Of a stretch of 64,000 bases of DNA, positions 8,644 through 17,158 are shown in pieces. Origin of the DNA: Pernthalerella sp964634245 (GTDB lineage: Bacteria > Pseudomonadota > Gammaproteobacteria > Burkholderiales > Burkholderiaceae_D); NCBI GenBank assembly GCA_964634245.1, contig CAZWIE010000004.1, positions 358,788-422,787 on the forward strand, read 5' to 3'. The position numbers and the translations under genes are program-made. Every line of letters begins with the position of its first letter. The stretch's first letter is position 1. Below the pieces are notes generated by a model. The model ran no database searches and was not told where the DNA came from. It saw only the letters and a list, made by a program, of their open reading frames with translations.

Positions 8644-9984
8644 ATGACGGTGGCAGCAGCTTCCGCATCCCACGCCAGCTATGACGTGATGCATGCGATC
8701 GACGAGGCGAAGTTCTCGCCTTTCCAGAAAACGATCTATGTGCTGGCCGCGCTTGCGCTGGTGCTCGACGGCTTCGATGGCCAGATGATCGGCTATGCGA
8801 TACCGATGATCATGAAGGAATGGGGCGTGACGCGCGCCGCCTTCTCGATAGCGGTCGCCACCGGCCTGGTGGGCATGGCCATAGGCAGCCTGCTGGCCGG
8901 CGTGATCGCCGACAAGGTCGGCCGCAAGCCCGTACTCATCGCGAGCATCTTCCTGTTCGGGATCGCCACCACCATGATAGGCAATGCGCCTGACGTCACG
9001 GCGATTGCGATCATCCGCTTCTTTGCCGGTCTCGGCATTGGTGCCGCGCTGCCGGCCGCCACCACGCTGACCGCCGAATTCACACCGGGCCGTTTCCGCA
9101 CCATCGCCGTCACCACCGCGATCGTCTGCTATCCGGTGGGCGGCATGCTGGCCGGGCTGGTGGCCGGACAGGTGTTGCCGACACAGGGCTGGCGTGCCTT
9201 TTTCTACATCGGCGGCGCCATGCCCATCATCTATGCTGCCTTCCTGATGTTCGCGCTGAGCGAGTCGCCCAAGTACCTCGCGCGTCAGGCTTCGCGCTGG
9301 GAAGAATTGCGCACGCTATTGACACGCATGGCGCATGAGGTCGCGCATGTGGCCGAGTTCACCGATGGCGTAATCGACTCGGTCAAGCGCGGCAGCGTGG
9401 CCGAACTGTTCCGCGAAGGACGGGCGCGCGACACGCTGTGGCTGTGGCTGAGCTTCTTCATGACGCTGCTGTCGATCTACAGCGCCTTCAGCTGGCTGCC
9501 GACCATGCTCACCACCGAAGGCCTGTCGCCCGCACTGGCCGGCATGGGCCTGACCGCCTACAACTTCGGCGGCATCATCGGTGCCATTGCGTGTGCGCTG
9601 GCGATGACGCGCTTCGGCTCGCGCTGGCCCATGATCATCTGGGCGGCGATGTCGGCCATTACCGCGCTGGCGCTGAATGCAGTTAGCATCACGGCCGACC
9701 CGCAGACCTTCCTGCTCGGGCTCGGCGTGCACGGGCTGTTCATCACGGCGCTGCAGTGCGCGCTGTATGCGCTGTGCGCCCACATGTACACGACTTCGAT
9801 CCGCGTCACCGGCACCGCATCGGCGCTGGCCTTCGGCCGCCTGGGCGCGATCCTCAGCTCGTTCGCCGGTGCTGCGATGATCACGGCCGGCGGCGCGACC
9901 GCTTACCTGAACCTGCTCGGCGGCTCGATGATCGTGACCGTGATCGGGCTGGCGATGATACGCAACCATATCAAACCGCATTGA
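8644..9984 (+). CDS. MFS transporter, aromatic acid:H+ symporter (AAHS) type
   Basis: A 446-residue major facilitator with about 12 membrane segments. The first segment carries LDGFDGQMIGYAIP, matching the DGxD signature of the AAHS family that takes up benzoates and related aromatic acids. The loop 2-3 motif GVIADKVGRKPVL is present. A GGAGGAGAC ribosome-binding site precedes the ATG. The next gene is a cytochrome P450 about 120 bp downstream on the same strand, so the pair may act on one aromatic substrate: import, then hydroxylation or demethylation. That link is inferred from adjacency only. Confidence 0.9.
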   Translation: MTVAAASASHASYDVMHAIDEAKFSPFQKTIYVLAALALVLDGFDGQMIGYAIPMIMKEWGVTRAAFSIAVATGLVGMAIGSLLAGVIADKVGRKPVLIASIFLFGIATTMIGNAPDVTAIAIIRFFAGLGIGAALPAATTLTAEFTPGRFRTIAVTTAIVCYPVGGMLAGLVAGQVLPTQGWRAFFYIGGAMPIIYAAFLMFALSESPKYLARQASRWEELRTLLTRMAHEVAHVAEFTDGVIDSVKRGSVAELFREGRARDTLWLWLSFFMTLLSIYSAFSWLPTMLTTEGLSPALAGMGLTAYNFGGIIGAIACALAMTRFGSRWPMIIWAAMSAITALALNAVSITADPQTFLLGLGVHGLFITALQCALYALCAHMYTTSIRVTGTASALAFGRLGAILSSFAGAAMITAGGATAYLNLLGGSMIVTVIGLAMIRNHIKPH

Positions 9985-10101
9985 TCCGGCGGCACGGGGC
10001 CGGTCTCCGTGCCGGCCCGATGCATGGCCTGCACCAGACCGGGCAAGGCCAGTCAAGGTCGTTCAAGGTGATTCATGGCGAGTCAAGGCAGGGAACTGAA
10101 C

Positions 10102-11475
10102 ATGGCGAAGCCCGAAGGCGGACGCTGCCCGGTTGATCATGCCGCGCCAGCCGTCGCAGCCGCTGCTGCTGCTGCTGCTGCTGGGGCGGCCGCTGGATGC
10201 CCGCTCAGTGCCGGTGCGGCCGCATTCGACCCGTTCGGCGACGCCTACCTGCAAGACCCGCCGGGCCAGCTGCGCTGGTCGCGCGAGCAGGAGCCGGTGT
10301 TCTTCAGCCCGACGCTAGGCTACTGGGTCGTCACCCGGTATGACGACATTCGCGCGGTGTTCCGCGACCATGACAGCTTCAGTCCGTCGAACGCGCTGGA
10401 AAAGATCACGCCGCCGACAGACGCCGTATTGCAGGTGCTGGCCAGTTATGACTACGGTATGGCGCGCACACTGGTCAATGAAGACCAGCCCATGCATCTG
10501 GCGCGCCGGCGCTTGCTGATCGAGCCTTTCAGTCCCGCCGCCGTGCGTGAACATGAGCCTATGGCACGCGAGCTCGCGCGCGCCTATGTCGATCGCTTCA
10601 TCGATGACGGCAAGGCCGACCTGGTCAACCAGATGTTGTGGGAAGTGCCGCTGACGATTGCGCTGCATTTCCTCGGCGTCGACGAGGACGACATGCCCTT
10701 GCTGCGGCAGTATTCGATCGCGCACACCGTCAACACCTGGGGCCGGCCGGACGAGGCCGAGCAGTTGAAGGTCGCGCATGCGGTCGGCAATTTCTGGCAG
10801 CTGTCCGGGCGCATCCTCGACAAGATGCGCCGCGATCCGTCCGGGCCGGGCTGGATGAAATTCGGCATACGCCTGCAGGCCGAACATCCCGACATCATCA
10901 CCGACTCTTACCTGCATTCGATGATGATGGCCGGCATCGTCGCCGCGCACGAGACGACCGCGAACGCCACTGCCAATGCGCTGAAGCTGCTGCTCGAACA
11001 TCCGACGGCATGGCGCGAGCTGGCCGCGGATCCTTCGCTGATTCCGAATGCGGTTGATGAGTGCCTGCGGCTGTCGGGCTCCATCATTGCGTGGCGCCGG
11101 GTCGCGCTATGCGATGTGACGGTCGGCGGCGTTGCGCTGCCCAAGGGCGCGAAGATCCTGATGGTGATGACCTCGGCGAATCACGATGAAGCGCATTTCA
11201 GCCGGGCCGACTTGCTGGACCTGCGCCGCGACAATGCGCGCGACCATCTGTCCTTCGGCTTTGGACGGCACCAGTGCATGGGCAAGAACCTGGCGCGGAT
11301 GGAAATGCAGGTGTTCCTCGAAGAACTGGTGCGTCGCCTGCCGCACATGAAGCTGTCGGAGCAGCGCTTCAGCTACCTGCCAAATATTTCGTTCCGCGGA
11401 CCCGAGCATCTGTGGGTCGAATGGGACCCGGCGCTCAATCCTCAGGCAACGATAAGGAACGGTAGCAATGGCTGA
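10102..11475 (+). CDS. Cytochrome P450 monooxygenase
   Basis: A soluble bacterial P450 of 457 residues. The heme-binding loop FGFGRHQCMG holds the axial Cys392. The oxygen-binding I-helix motif reads VAAHETTAN, and the K-helix ExxR is ECLR. ATG 10102 is preferred over the in-frame ATG 10075 because P450-like sequence starts with MAKPEGGRCPVDH, as in many proteobacterial P450s. The N-terminus carries an alanine stretch coded by seven consecutive GCT codons (10162-10182). No ferredoxin or ferredoxin reductase gene is adjacent, so its redox partners must be elsewhere. Substrate unknown; the neighbouring AAHS transporter hints at an aromatic acid. Confidence 0.93.
   Translation: MAKPEGGRCPVDHAAPAVAAAAAAAAAGAAAGCPLSAGAAAFDPFGDAYLQDPPGQLRWSREQEPVFFSPTLGYWVVTRYDDIRAVFRDHDSFSPSNALEKITPPTDAVLQVLASYDYGMARTLVNEDQPMHLARRRLLIEPFSPAAVREHEPMARELARAYVDRFIDDGKADLVNQMLWEVPLTIALHFLGVDEDDMPLLRQYSIAHTVNTWGRPDEAEQLKVAHAVGNFWQLSGRILDKMRRDPSGPGWMKFGIRLQAEHPDIITDSYLHSMMMAGIVAAHETTANATANALKLLLEHPTAWRELAADPSLIPNAVDECLRLSGSIIAWRRVALCDVTVGGVALPKGAKILMVMTSANHDEAHFSRADLLDLRRDNARDHLSFGFGRHQCMGKNLARMEMQVFLEELVRRLPHMKLSEQRFSYLPNISFRGPEHLWVEWDPALNPQATIRNGSNG
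10162..10182 (+). repeat. In-frame GCT trinucleotide repeat in the P450 gene
   Basis: Seven perfect GCT units encode consecutive alanines near the P450 N-terminus. Repeat slippage would change protein length by whole residues without a frameshift. Confidence 0.85.
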
Positions 11476-11523
11476 AGCAGGCAGCAGCGGGCAGGGGCGC
11501 GGCAGCCCGCCATCAATGACGTA

Positions 11524-13284
11524 TCAGCGCAGGAAATGCGTGGCCGTCTGATAGAACGCATAGCTGGCCACCCAAGCCAGCGCCAGCGGCCAGACCACGG
11601 CCAGCGTGGTGAAGGCGGCGCTGCGCGACTCATTGCGGATGGTCGCGATGGTCGACAGGCAGGGGGTATAGATCAGCGCAAACAGCATGAAGCTGTAGGC
11701 CTCGATCCAGCCCACTTGCTGTGACACCAGTTGCACCAGCTGGTCGCCGTCGCTGCCATAAATGACGGCCAGCGAGCCGATCACGATTTCCTTGGCGACG
11801 AAGCCGAACAGCAGCGCAATCGTCAGCTTGGGATCGATGCCCAGCGGCCGCAGCACCGGCTCCATCCAGCCGCCGAGGATGCCGGCCAGGCTGTCTTCAC
11901 CGCCGGTGGCCACGCCCGGTGGCAGGTTGGTCAGCAACCAGACCAGCACCACGCCGAGCACGATGAAACGGGTCGCGCGGTCCAGGAAATGGCGCACTTC
12001 CTGCCAGCCGCGCAGCAGGATCTGGCGTGCGGTCGGGAAGCGGAACGGCGGCATCTCGAGCACGAAGGGGTCGTGATTCACATAGCGGCGGCGGAACAGC
12101 AGCGCCGTGCCCATCGCCGTCACGATGCTGGCCATGTACAGGGAGAACAGCACCAGCGGTGCCTGTTCGGCGCTGAACAGCGCCGCCGTGAAGAAGACGA
12201 ACACCTGCAGCCGCGCCGAGCACAGCGAGAACGGGATCACCAGCATGGTCAGCCAGCGCAGCCCGCGCGAACGGATCACGCGTGTGCCCATCAGCGCAGG
12301 CACATTGCAGCCGAAGCCCATCAGCAGCATCACGAAGCTGCGGCCATCGAGGCCGAAACGGGCCATCAGCGCATCCATCAGGAAGGCGGCGCGGGACAGG
12401 TAGCCGGTGTCCTCGACGATGCTCATGAACAGGAAGAACAGCACAATCAATGGCACGAAGCTGGCCACGGTCGCGAGGCCCGCAAAGACGCCGTCGAGCA
12501 GGAAACCATGCAGCAGCGGCGGCGCATGGGCCAGTGCTGGTTCCAGCGCACCTTCGCGCAGCGTCGTGAACAGCCAGGACATGCCATCCTGCAGCGGCTT
12601 GCCGATCGCGAACACACCTTCGAACAGCAACAGCATCACCCCAAAGAAGATGGGCAGGCCCAGCCACGGGTGCAGCAGCACCTTGTCCAGCCGCTCCGTC
12701 AGGCGGTGGTTGGCCTGCAACGGCATGTCGATGTGGCGCTGCAGCGCAGCCTCGATGTCGGGCGGCGCCAGCGGGTCTTGCGTCGGGTCCGGCGTTTGGC
12801 TGAGCGTCTTGCGCAACTGGGTGTGCAGGTCTTCCATGCCCTGGCCATGCTTGGCCGACAGCAGGCAGACGGGAATCCCGAGCGACGCCGAAAGCCCGGC
12901 AACGTCGATCGAAATGCCGAGCGCACGTGCTTCATCGGCCATGTTCAGCACCGCCAGCAGCGGGCGGCCGAGTTCGATCAACTGGCCCAGCAACAGCATC
13001 TGGCGGTCCAGCTGGCAGGCGTTCAGAACCACGACGATCAGGTCGGGCGACTGGTCTTGCAGGAAGGTGGTGACGACTTTTTCGTCTTCCGAATAGCCGT
13101 GCAGGTCGTAAATGCCGGGCAGATCGACCAGTTGCACCATGTCGCCGCCAATCAGCAGCTTGGCAGTCAGCAGTTCGACCGTGATGCCAGGCCAGTTGCC
13201 GACGCGGGCATGGGCGCCGGTCAGGCGGTTGAACAGGGTCGATTTGCCGGCGTTAGGCATGCCGAGCAGTGCCACTTGTTTCAT
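11524..13284 (-). CDS. feoB: Ferrous iron transporter FeoB, compact form
   Basis: FeoB is the inner-membrane Fe(II) uptake protein with a cytosolic G domain. The G domain shows G1 GMPNAGKST, G3 DLPG, G4 NMAD and G5 SAKHGQG. It is followed by a membrane domain with two gate regions, including VPLIVLFFLFMSIVEDTGYLSRAAFLMD and the GFGCNVPA motif. At 586 residues it is shorter than the roughly 770 of E. coli FeoB, but it ends with the normal FeoB terminal helix, so it looks complete and of a compact type. It lies 10 bp after feoA in the same operon. No feoC is visible. It converges with the P450 gene. Confidence 0.95.
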   Translation of the reverse strand: MKQVALLGMPNAGKSTLFNRLTGAHARVGNWPGITVELLTAKLLIGGDMVQLVDLPGIYDLHGYSEDEKVVTTFLQDQSPDLIVVVLNACQLDRQMLLLGQLIELGRPLLAVLNMADEARALGISIDVAGLSASLGIPVCLLSAKHGQGMEDLHTQLRKTLSQTPDPTQDPLAPPDIEAALQRHIDMPLQANHRLTERLDKVLLHPWLGLPIFFGVMLLLFEGVFAIGKPLQDGMSWLFTTLREGALEPALAHAPPLLHGFLLDGVFAGLATVASFVPLIVLFFLFMSIVEDTGYLSRAAFLMDALMARFGLDGRSFVMLLMGFGCNVPALMGTRVIRSRGLRWLTMLVIPFSLCSARLQVFVFFTAALFSAEQAPLVLFSLYMASIVTAMGTALLFRRRYVNHDPFVLEMPPFRFPTARQILLRGWQEVRHFLDRATRFIVLGVVLVWLLTNLPPGVATGGEDSLAGILGGWMEPVLRPLGIDPKLTIALLFGFVAKEIVIGSLAVIYGSDGDQLVQLVSQQVGWIEAYSFMLFALIYTPCLSTIATIRNESRSAAFTTLAVVWPLALAWVASYAFYQTATHFLR

Positions 13285-13294
13285 GGGGCTGCTC

Positions 13295-13549
13295 TCAGGG
13301 GGTAACGGTGTTGGGCGTGACGCTGATCAGCGCGGCCTCGGCGGTGCGGAGAATGATCTCGGTGGTGCCGATCCGGACATGAATAGGCCCGCCGAAAGCG
13401 GCGCGGCGGATTACCTTGACTGCCTTGCCGACCCGCATGCCGAGCGCGACCAGTCGCTTTTGCAGCTCGTGGTCGACGTCCAGTCGGACGATGGTGGCGC
13501 TTTCGCCGGTGGCGAGCTGCCGCAACAGCAGAGGGGTTAGGGGCTTCAC
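13295..13549 (-). CDS. feoA: Ferrous iron transport accessory protein FeoA
   Basis: An 84-residue SH3-like FeoA protein, the small cytosolic partner of FeoB. Typical features are LVALGMRVGKAVKVIRRAAFGGPIHV and a Glu/Arg-rich middle segment. It starts with GTG at 13549; GGACAGC just upstream is a plausible ribosome-binding site. It is the first gene of the feoAB operon, and a dyad resembling a Fur site lies just upstream. Confidence 0.93.
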   Translation of the reverse strand: MKPLTPLLLRQLATGESATIVRLDVDHELQKRLVALGMRVGKAVKVIRRAAFGGPIHVRIGTTEIILRTAEAALISVTPNTVTP

Positions 13550-13557
13550 GCTGTCCG

Positions 13558-13578
13558 AAATGAGAACAAGTATTGTTC
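13558..13578. promoter_or_regulatory. Candidate Fur operator upstream of feoA
   Basis: Dyad GAACAA-GTA-TTGTTC (13564-13578) is preceded by AAATGAGAAC, which resembles a Fur half-site. It lies 15-29 nt before the feoA GTG. Iron control of feoAB by Fur is known in many proteobacteria, but the match here is partial. Confidence 0.4.
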
Positions 13579-13672
13579 AGTCGATTCTACATCGAAACAT
13601 CCCGGCCGCTTTGGTGCGGTACGGCGCTGTCCGGTGTCAGCACACGTGCAGCTCGCTCGAAAGTCTCGGCGC

Positions 13673-13876
13673 TCAGACCTTGCCGGAACGGCAGGCCGCC
13701 ATTTCCAGCCGGACCAGGCCGGAGAAGATCGCCGGCCGGCAGCTCAGTTCGAAATCCTGCCGGTATTCCGAAGGCGGGCGCCAGCCGCGCTTGCGCCACA
13801 GGCTTTGCACGTCGGAGCGGGCGCGCGTGGGGGCCGGGACGTCGGGGCTGTAGTCATAGGCAAGTGCTGTGCTCAT
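13673..13876 (-). CDS. Small SOS-controlled hypothetical protein (67 aa)
   Basis: A 67-residue protein starting MSTALAYDYSPDVP and containing SLWRKRGWRPPSEYRQDF. The ATG at 13876 has a strong AGGAG ribosome-binding site 7 nt upstream. I do not recognise the family. It is basic, has no signal peptide or membrane segment, and has the size of SOS accessory proteins such as YebG or DinI, though it resembles neither. A LexA box sits 58-77 bp upstream of the start, overlapping a TTGACT -35 promoter. The last 20 residues could be less reliable, because a different minus-strand frame also stays open there. Confidence 0.65.
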   Translation of the reverse strand: MSTALAYDYSPDVPAPTRARSDVQSLWRKRGWRPPSEYRQDFELSCRPAIFSGLVRLEMAACRSGKV

Positions 13877-13933
13877 GGGGCGGACTCCTGATTGGAACGG
13901 GCTACCCGGGATGGGCGGCCTGGCTGGCATCAA

Positions 13934-13953
13934 TACTGTATGGATGTACAGTA
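13934..13953 (-). promoter_or_regulatory. LexA (SOS) box
   Basis: TACTGTATGGATGTACAGTA is a near-perfect palindrome fitting the E. coli-type LexA consensus TACTGT-N8-ACAGTA at all fixed positions. On the minus strand it lies between a TTGACT -35 element (13956-13961) and a weak CAGTAT -10 element with 17-bp spacing. Bound LexA would block this promoter, which drives the 67-aa gene at 13673-13876. Confidence 0.85.
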
Positions 13954-14003
13954 AAAGTCAAGCGCCCCGGCAACGCTTGTCAGTCCGGCAAGCTGGTGGT
14001 CAA

Positions 14004-14059
14004 CGCTCAGCGCTCAGCGCTCAACGCTCAGCGCTCAACGCTCAACGCTCAACGCTCAC
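14004..14059. repeat. Heptanucleotide tandem repeat, 8 units
   Basis: Eight contiguous copies of CGCTCAR (the last reads CGCTCAC) occupy 14004-14059. The array starts about 20 bp past the stop of the HExxH gene and lies upstream of the LexA-controlled gene's promoter. It is non-coding. Such arrays change copy number by slippage and can serve as a strain marker. Confidence 0.85.
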
Positions 14060-14079
14060 CCGGCCCCGGACACGCCGTG

Positions 14080-14721
14080 TCAGCGCGCGCTTTGCGCACT
14101 ACGCATGGCCCCATCCTGATCGTGGCGTCCACGCTCCCGATCCACGCATTCCAGCGTCATCCGCCAGAACTCCATGCCGTTGCCGCCATATTGATCCGGC
14201 AGGTTCATGATGCGCAGGTGAGCCGCCTCGATGTCCTTGAAGCGGATCGCATTCATCAACCCGCGATCCTGCATCTCGATATAGGCCGCACAGTTCGCGC
14301 CGATCTCGGACAAGCGCTTGTCCTTCGCGTGTGCGCATTCATGGAAGAAGATGAAGTCCCACATCGCTGCCATTACGCCCTTGCTCTGCTTGTAGGCAAC
14401 GGCGTCAATCAGGATGGTCGGCCTGTCCTGCGGGTCGAACCGCACCACGGCCACTGCCTTGCCCAGTTCAGGGTCACGCTCTGACAGCGTCTTGTAATCC
14501 ACCCAGCGCTCGGTCGCCGTCGCAGATGTATCGTCGCGGCTGAACTGGCATTGCACTTCGTTGCCGTCAGATAGCGTAAAGGCGTGGGAGGAGAAGGGTG
14601 CCAGCACGGCAGCTAACAGGACGGCCTGAAGGACGGCCTGCAACGAGGCCAGGAAAAAGAAGCGGGTGGCCCGACCCGGCACGAGGTCCGGCGCCGGCCG
14701 CCAGACTGCAGTCTGCGCCAT
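14080..14721 (-). CDS. Exported hypothetical protein with HExxH motif
   Basis: ATG 14721 is chosen over the longer frame because a GGGAG ribosome-binding site lies 7 nt before it. Residues 1-45 contain a hydrophobic Leu/Val/Ala stretch ending in SHAFT, consistent with a signal peptide. The mature protein has FFHECAHAKDKRLSE: HECAH fits the HExxH zinc-peptidase signature, and the downstream Glu in LSEIGANCAAY could be the third ligand. This suggests a small periplasmic zinc protease, but no family was recognised. It has six or so Cys. The flagellin gene is divergent from it. Confidence 0.7.
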   Translation of the reverse strand: MAQTAVWRPAPDLVPGRATRFFFLASLQAVLQAVLLAAVLAPFSSHAFTLSDGNEVQCQFSRDDTSATATERWVDYKTLSERDPELGKAVAVVRFDPQDRPTILIDAVAYKQSKGVMAAMWDFIFFHECAHAKDKRLSEIGANCAAYIEMQDRGLMNAIRFKDIEAAHLRIMNLPDQYGGNGMEFWRMTLECVDRERGRHDQDGAMRSAQSAR

Positions 14722-15006
14722 GTGCAACTCCCGGTGCGCGCTGCGCACCTGCAAGATTGACAACCCGTATTGCGATCTTTTTCTGTTGTCCCGGCATCCT
14801 AAACGGAAATGCCGGCACTTGCAGAGGGGGCCGGTTTTGCCGAATTTGCCGATGTTTCGTTTGGCCTTGCAGGCCGGACCAAAACTTTAGCCGCAACAAG
14901 TGTAAAGGCTGCAAAGAAGAGAAAAAGGTGTAAAACGCGCTAAAGTTTTCGGAGCGGCTGTTTTGCTGCGTTAGCCTTCGTTACATCTGCAATAACGGAG
15001 ACCGCC
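14722..15006. other. Divergent intergenic region before flagellin
   Basis: About 285 bp, AT-richer than its flanks around 14,760-14,950. It must carry the promoters of the HExxH gene and the flagellin. The only motif I could assign is the sigma-28-like -35 element at 14941-14948. Confidence 0.4.
14941..14968 (+). promoter_or_regulatory. Candidate sigma-28 (FliA) promoter of flagellin
   Basis: TAAAGTTT at 14941-14948 is identical to the FliA -35 consensus. The expected GCCGATAA -10 element after 11 nt is poorly matched (GTTTTGCT), so only the upstream half is convincing. The position, about 60 bp before the flagellin ATG, is right. Confidence 0.45.
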
Positions 15007-17142
15007 ATGCTCATCGGAAGCAGCGCCAGCCCCTATGCATCTATCGCGGCGCTCAGGAGCGCCAACACCGACGTCGCCAGGGCAACCGAGCGCATCAGCA
15101 CCACGCTGAGGATCAACCATGCGGGTGACGACCCGGGCGGTCTGGGCATGGCCAACCGCCTGAAGGCGCAACTGGGCTCGATGGTGAAGGCGGTCGACAA
15201 CGTGAATGCCGGTATCGCCGTGCAGCAGCGCGTCGACAGCGCGCTGACCAGCATCAGCGACACGCTGCAGAGCATGCGTACGCTCGCCACCGCGTCTGCC
15301 AGCGGCACGGCATCGGCGGCGGACCGTACCGGCAACCAGCTGGCGATGGCGTCCTACATCAGTCAGATCGACGCGCTGTCGGCAGCCACCACCTGGAACG
15401 GCAGTTCGATACTGGACGGGACTTCATCGTCCATCACGGTGCAAAGCGGTACCGGGACCGCCGACACGACGACACTGAAGCTTTTTTCGACGCTGACTTC
15501 GGCGCTGGGTACCGGCGACGCGCTGACCGTGTCGGCTGCCGGCAGCTATGCATCGGGCACGGGCGCGCTGACGGCGATGTCGGCCGGCGACCTGACCATA
15601 GGCGGTGTTTCTGTCGGTGCGACGCGCACGACTGACGACACCTTGTCGAGCTCGTCAAAGACTGGCAGCGCGATAGCGAAGGTGGCCGCGATCAACCGCT
15701 TGACCTCGACCACCAATGTCGCGGCCACCGTCGGCACGACCACCGTGTCCGGTAGCACGATGACGACGGCAGCAGGCGGTAGCTCGACTATCACGATCAA
15801 CGGCACCGATATCTCGCTGACGCTGAGCGCATCGAACCCGATCTCGACCAATCGCGCGGCGGTGGTTGCAGCGATCAACCTGAACCAGGGGGTGACGGGG
15901 GTGACCGCAACCGACAGCGGCGACAGCACGCGCGGCGTGATCCTGAACGCAGCCGACGGCCGCAACATCACGATTGCTTACACCGGCACGACGGATGCGG
16001 AGACCGGTCTGGGAGCCGCCGGCACTTACTCGGGCAGCTATACCTTGCGCAGCCTGTCGGGAAGTTCGGTGACCTTGGGCAGCGAGGTCGGCAAGAGCAT
16101 TGCCAATGCCGGGCTGGTCGCAGGCACCTATTCGGCCAATGTCGCGCAGCTGGCCAGTACGGCGCGCGCCGGGTCGACGGCTGCGCCCACCACGCTGGCC
16201 AGCGGCGACATGCAGATCAATGGCTATGCGATCGGCGACGCGTACACCACCGACGATACGGCGTCGCCAGTGACGACCACGTCGTCTACGCGCGCCTCCA
16301 GCGCCATCGCGCTGGCCGCGGCCATCAACCGGAAATCGACGCAGACCAATGTCACGGCAACGGCCAATGCCAATACGCTGACCGGTTCGAGCTTCTCGGC
16401 GGGCACGGTGACGTCGATTTTCCTGAACGGCACGACGATTGCAGTCAATTTCAGCGCCAGCACGACGCTCGACGAGATCGTCACCGCGCTCAATCCCTAC
16501 CAGGGCCAGACAGGGGTCACTGCGACCAACAATGGCAGCGGCCTGACCCTGACGGCCAGTGACGGCCGCAATATCGCGATTGGTGTATCGGACAGCAGCG
16601 GGGCAGTGTCCGGCTCGCTGATCGGCTTGGGCGGCACGGACCTCAGCAGTAACGCGCCCACGGCAGCGGCCACCACGGCGGCAGCGATGACGTTCATCAG
16701 TACCGTCACGCTGAGCTCGGATGCGGTGTTCACGGTGGCGGCGGGCAGCAATGGCGCGACCACGCTGTCCAATCTCGGCTTCCGCGCCGGTACCTACGGG
16801 GCCACGGATGAAGACGTGAAACTGTCGGCAGTCGATGTGTCGACGCAAACCGGCGCCAACAATGCGCTGGATGTGATCGACGATGCGATCGACATGATAG
16901 GCGAGTACCAGTCGCTGGTCGGGGCGCAGCAGAATCGCCTGGATTACCAGTCCACTTACCTCGACAGCGTGTACACGACCACCAGCGGCGCCTACGACAA
17001 CATCATGAATGCGGACCTCGCCGAAGAAACGGCGAACCTGACCTCGGCGCAAATCCGGGTCAACGGGTCGACGGCGATGGTGGCGCAGGCAGCGACGATC
17101 ACGAAGGAAATGGTGACCTACCTGCTGAAGCAGTTTGACTGA
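15007..17142 (+). CDS. Flagellin with large duplicated central region
   Basis: The N-terminal D0/D1 helices (about residues 1-150, including TERISTTLRINHAGDDPGGLGMANRL) and C-terminal D1/D0 helices (about 605-711, ending ATITKEMVTYLLKQFD) identify a flagellin, the filament subunit exported by the flagellar type III system. At 711 residues it is much longer than the 280-500 typical of the order. The Ser/Thr/Ala-rich middle contains two related blocks of roughly 200 residues, each opening with SGDMQINGYAIG or AGDLTIGGVSVG plus TTDDT, and each containing ASDGRNI or AADGRNI and a TGVTAT segment. No flagellar, chemotaxis or second flagellin gene is adjacent. Surface-exposed D2/D3 duplication is the likely cause of the length. 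Confidence 0.9.
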   Translation: MLIGSSASPYASIAALRSANTDVARATERISTTLRINHAGDDPGGLGMANRLKAQLGSMVKAVDNVNAGIAVQQRVDSALTSISDTLQSMRTLATASASGTASAADRTGNQLAMASYISQIDALSAATTWNGSSILDGTSSSITVQSGTGTADTTTLKLFSTLTSALGTGDALTVSAAGSYASGTGALTAMSAGDLTIGGVSVGATRTTDDTLSSSSKTGSAIAKVAAINRLTSTTNVAATVGTTTVSGSTMTTAAGGSSTITINGTDISLTLSASNPISTNRAAVVAAINLNQGVTGVTATDSGDSTRGVILNAADGRNITIAYTGTTDAETGLGAAGTYSGSYTLRSLSGSSVTLGSEVGKSIANAGLVAGTYSANVAQLASTARAGSTAAPTTLASGDMQINGYAIGDAYTTDDTASPVTTTSSTRASSAIALAAAINRKSTQTNVTATANANTLTGSSFSAGTVTSIFLNGTTIAVNFSASTTLDEIVTALNPYQGQTGVTATNNGSGLTLTASDGRNIAIGVSDSSGAVSGSLIGLGGTDLSSNAPTAAATTAAAMTFISTVTLSSDAVFTVAAGSNGATTLSNLGFRAGTYGATDEDVKLSAVDVSTQTGANNALDVIDDAIDMIGEYQSLVGAQQNRLDYQSTYLDSVYTTTSGAYDNIMNADLAEETANLTSAQIRVNGSTAMVAQAATITKEMVTYLLKQFD

Positions 17143-17158
17143 CGGGGGAGACGGTGAA

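Noticed and set aside
9991..10013. GGCACGG/CCGTGCC stem between the MFS and P450 genes
   Set aside because: No T run follows and the loop is GC-rich; it does not show that the two genes are separate transcripts.
11731..13305. 524-residue plus-strand frame opposite feoB
   Set aside because: Gln/His/Arg-rich with no protein-like pattern; the minus strand encodes clear FeoB motifs.
13587..13799. 70-residue minus-strand frame overlapping the LexA-controlled gene
   Set aside because: It overlaps the frame with the strong ribosome-binding site and LexA promoter and has no start signal of its own.
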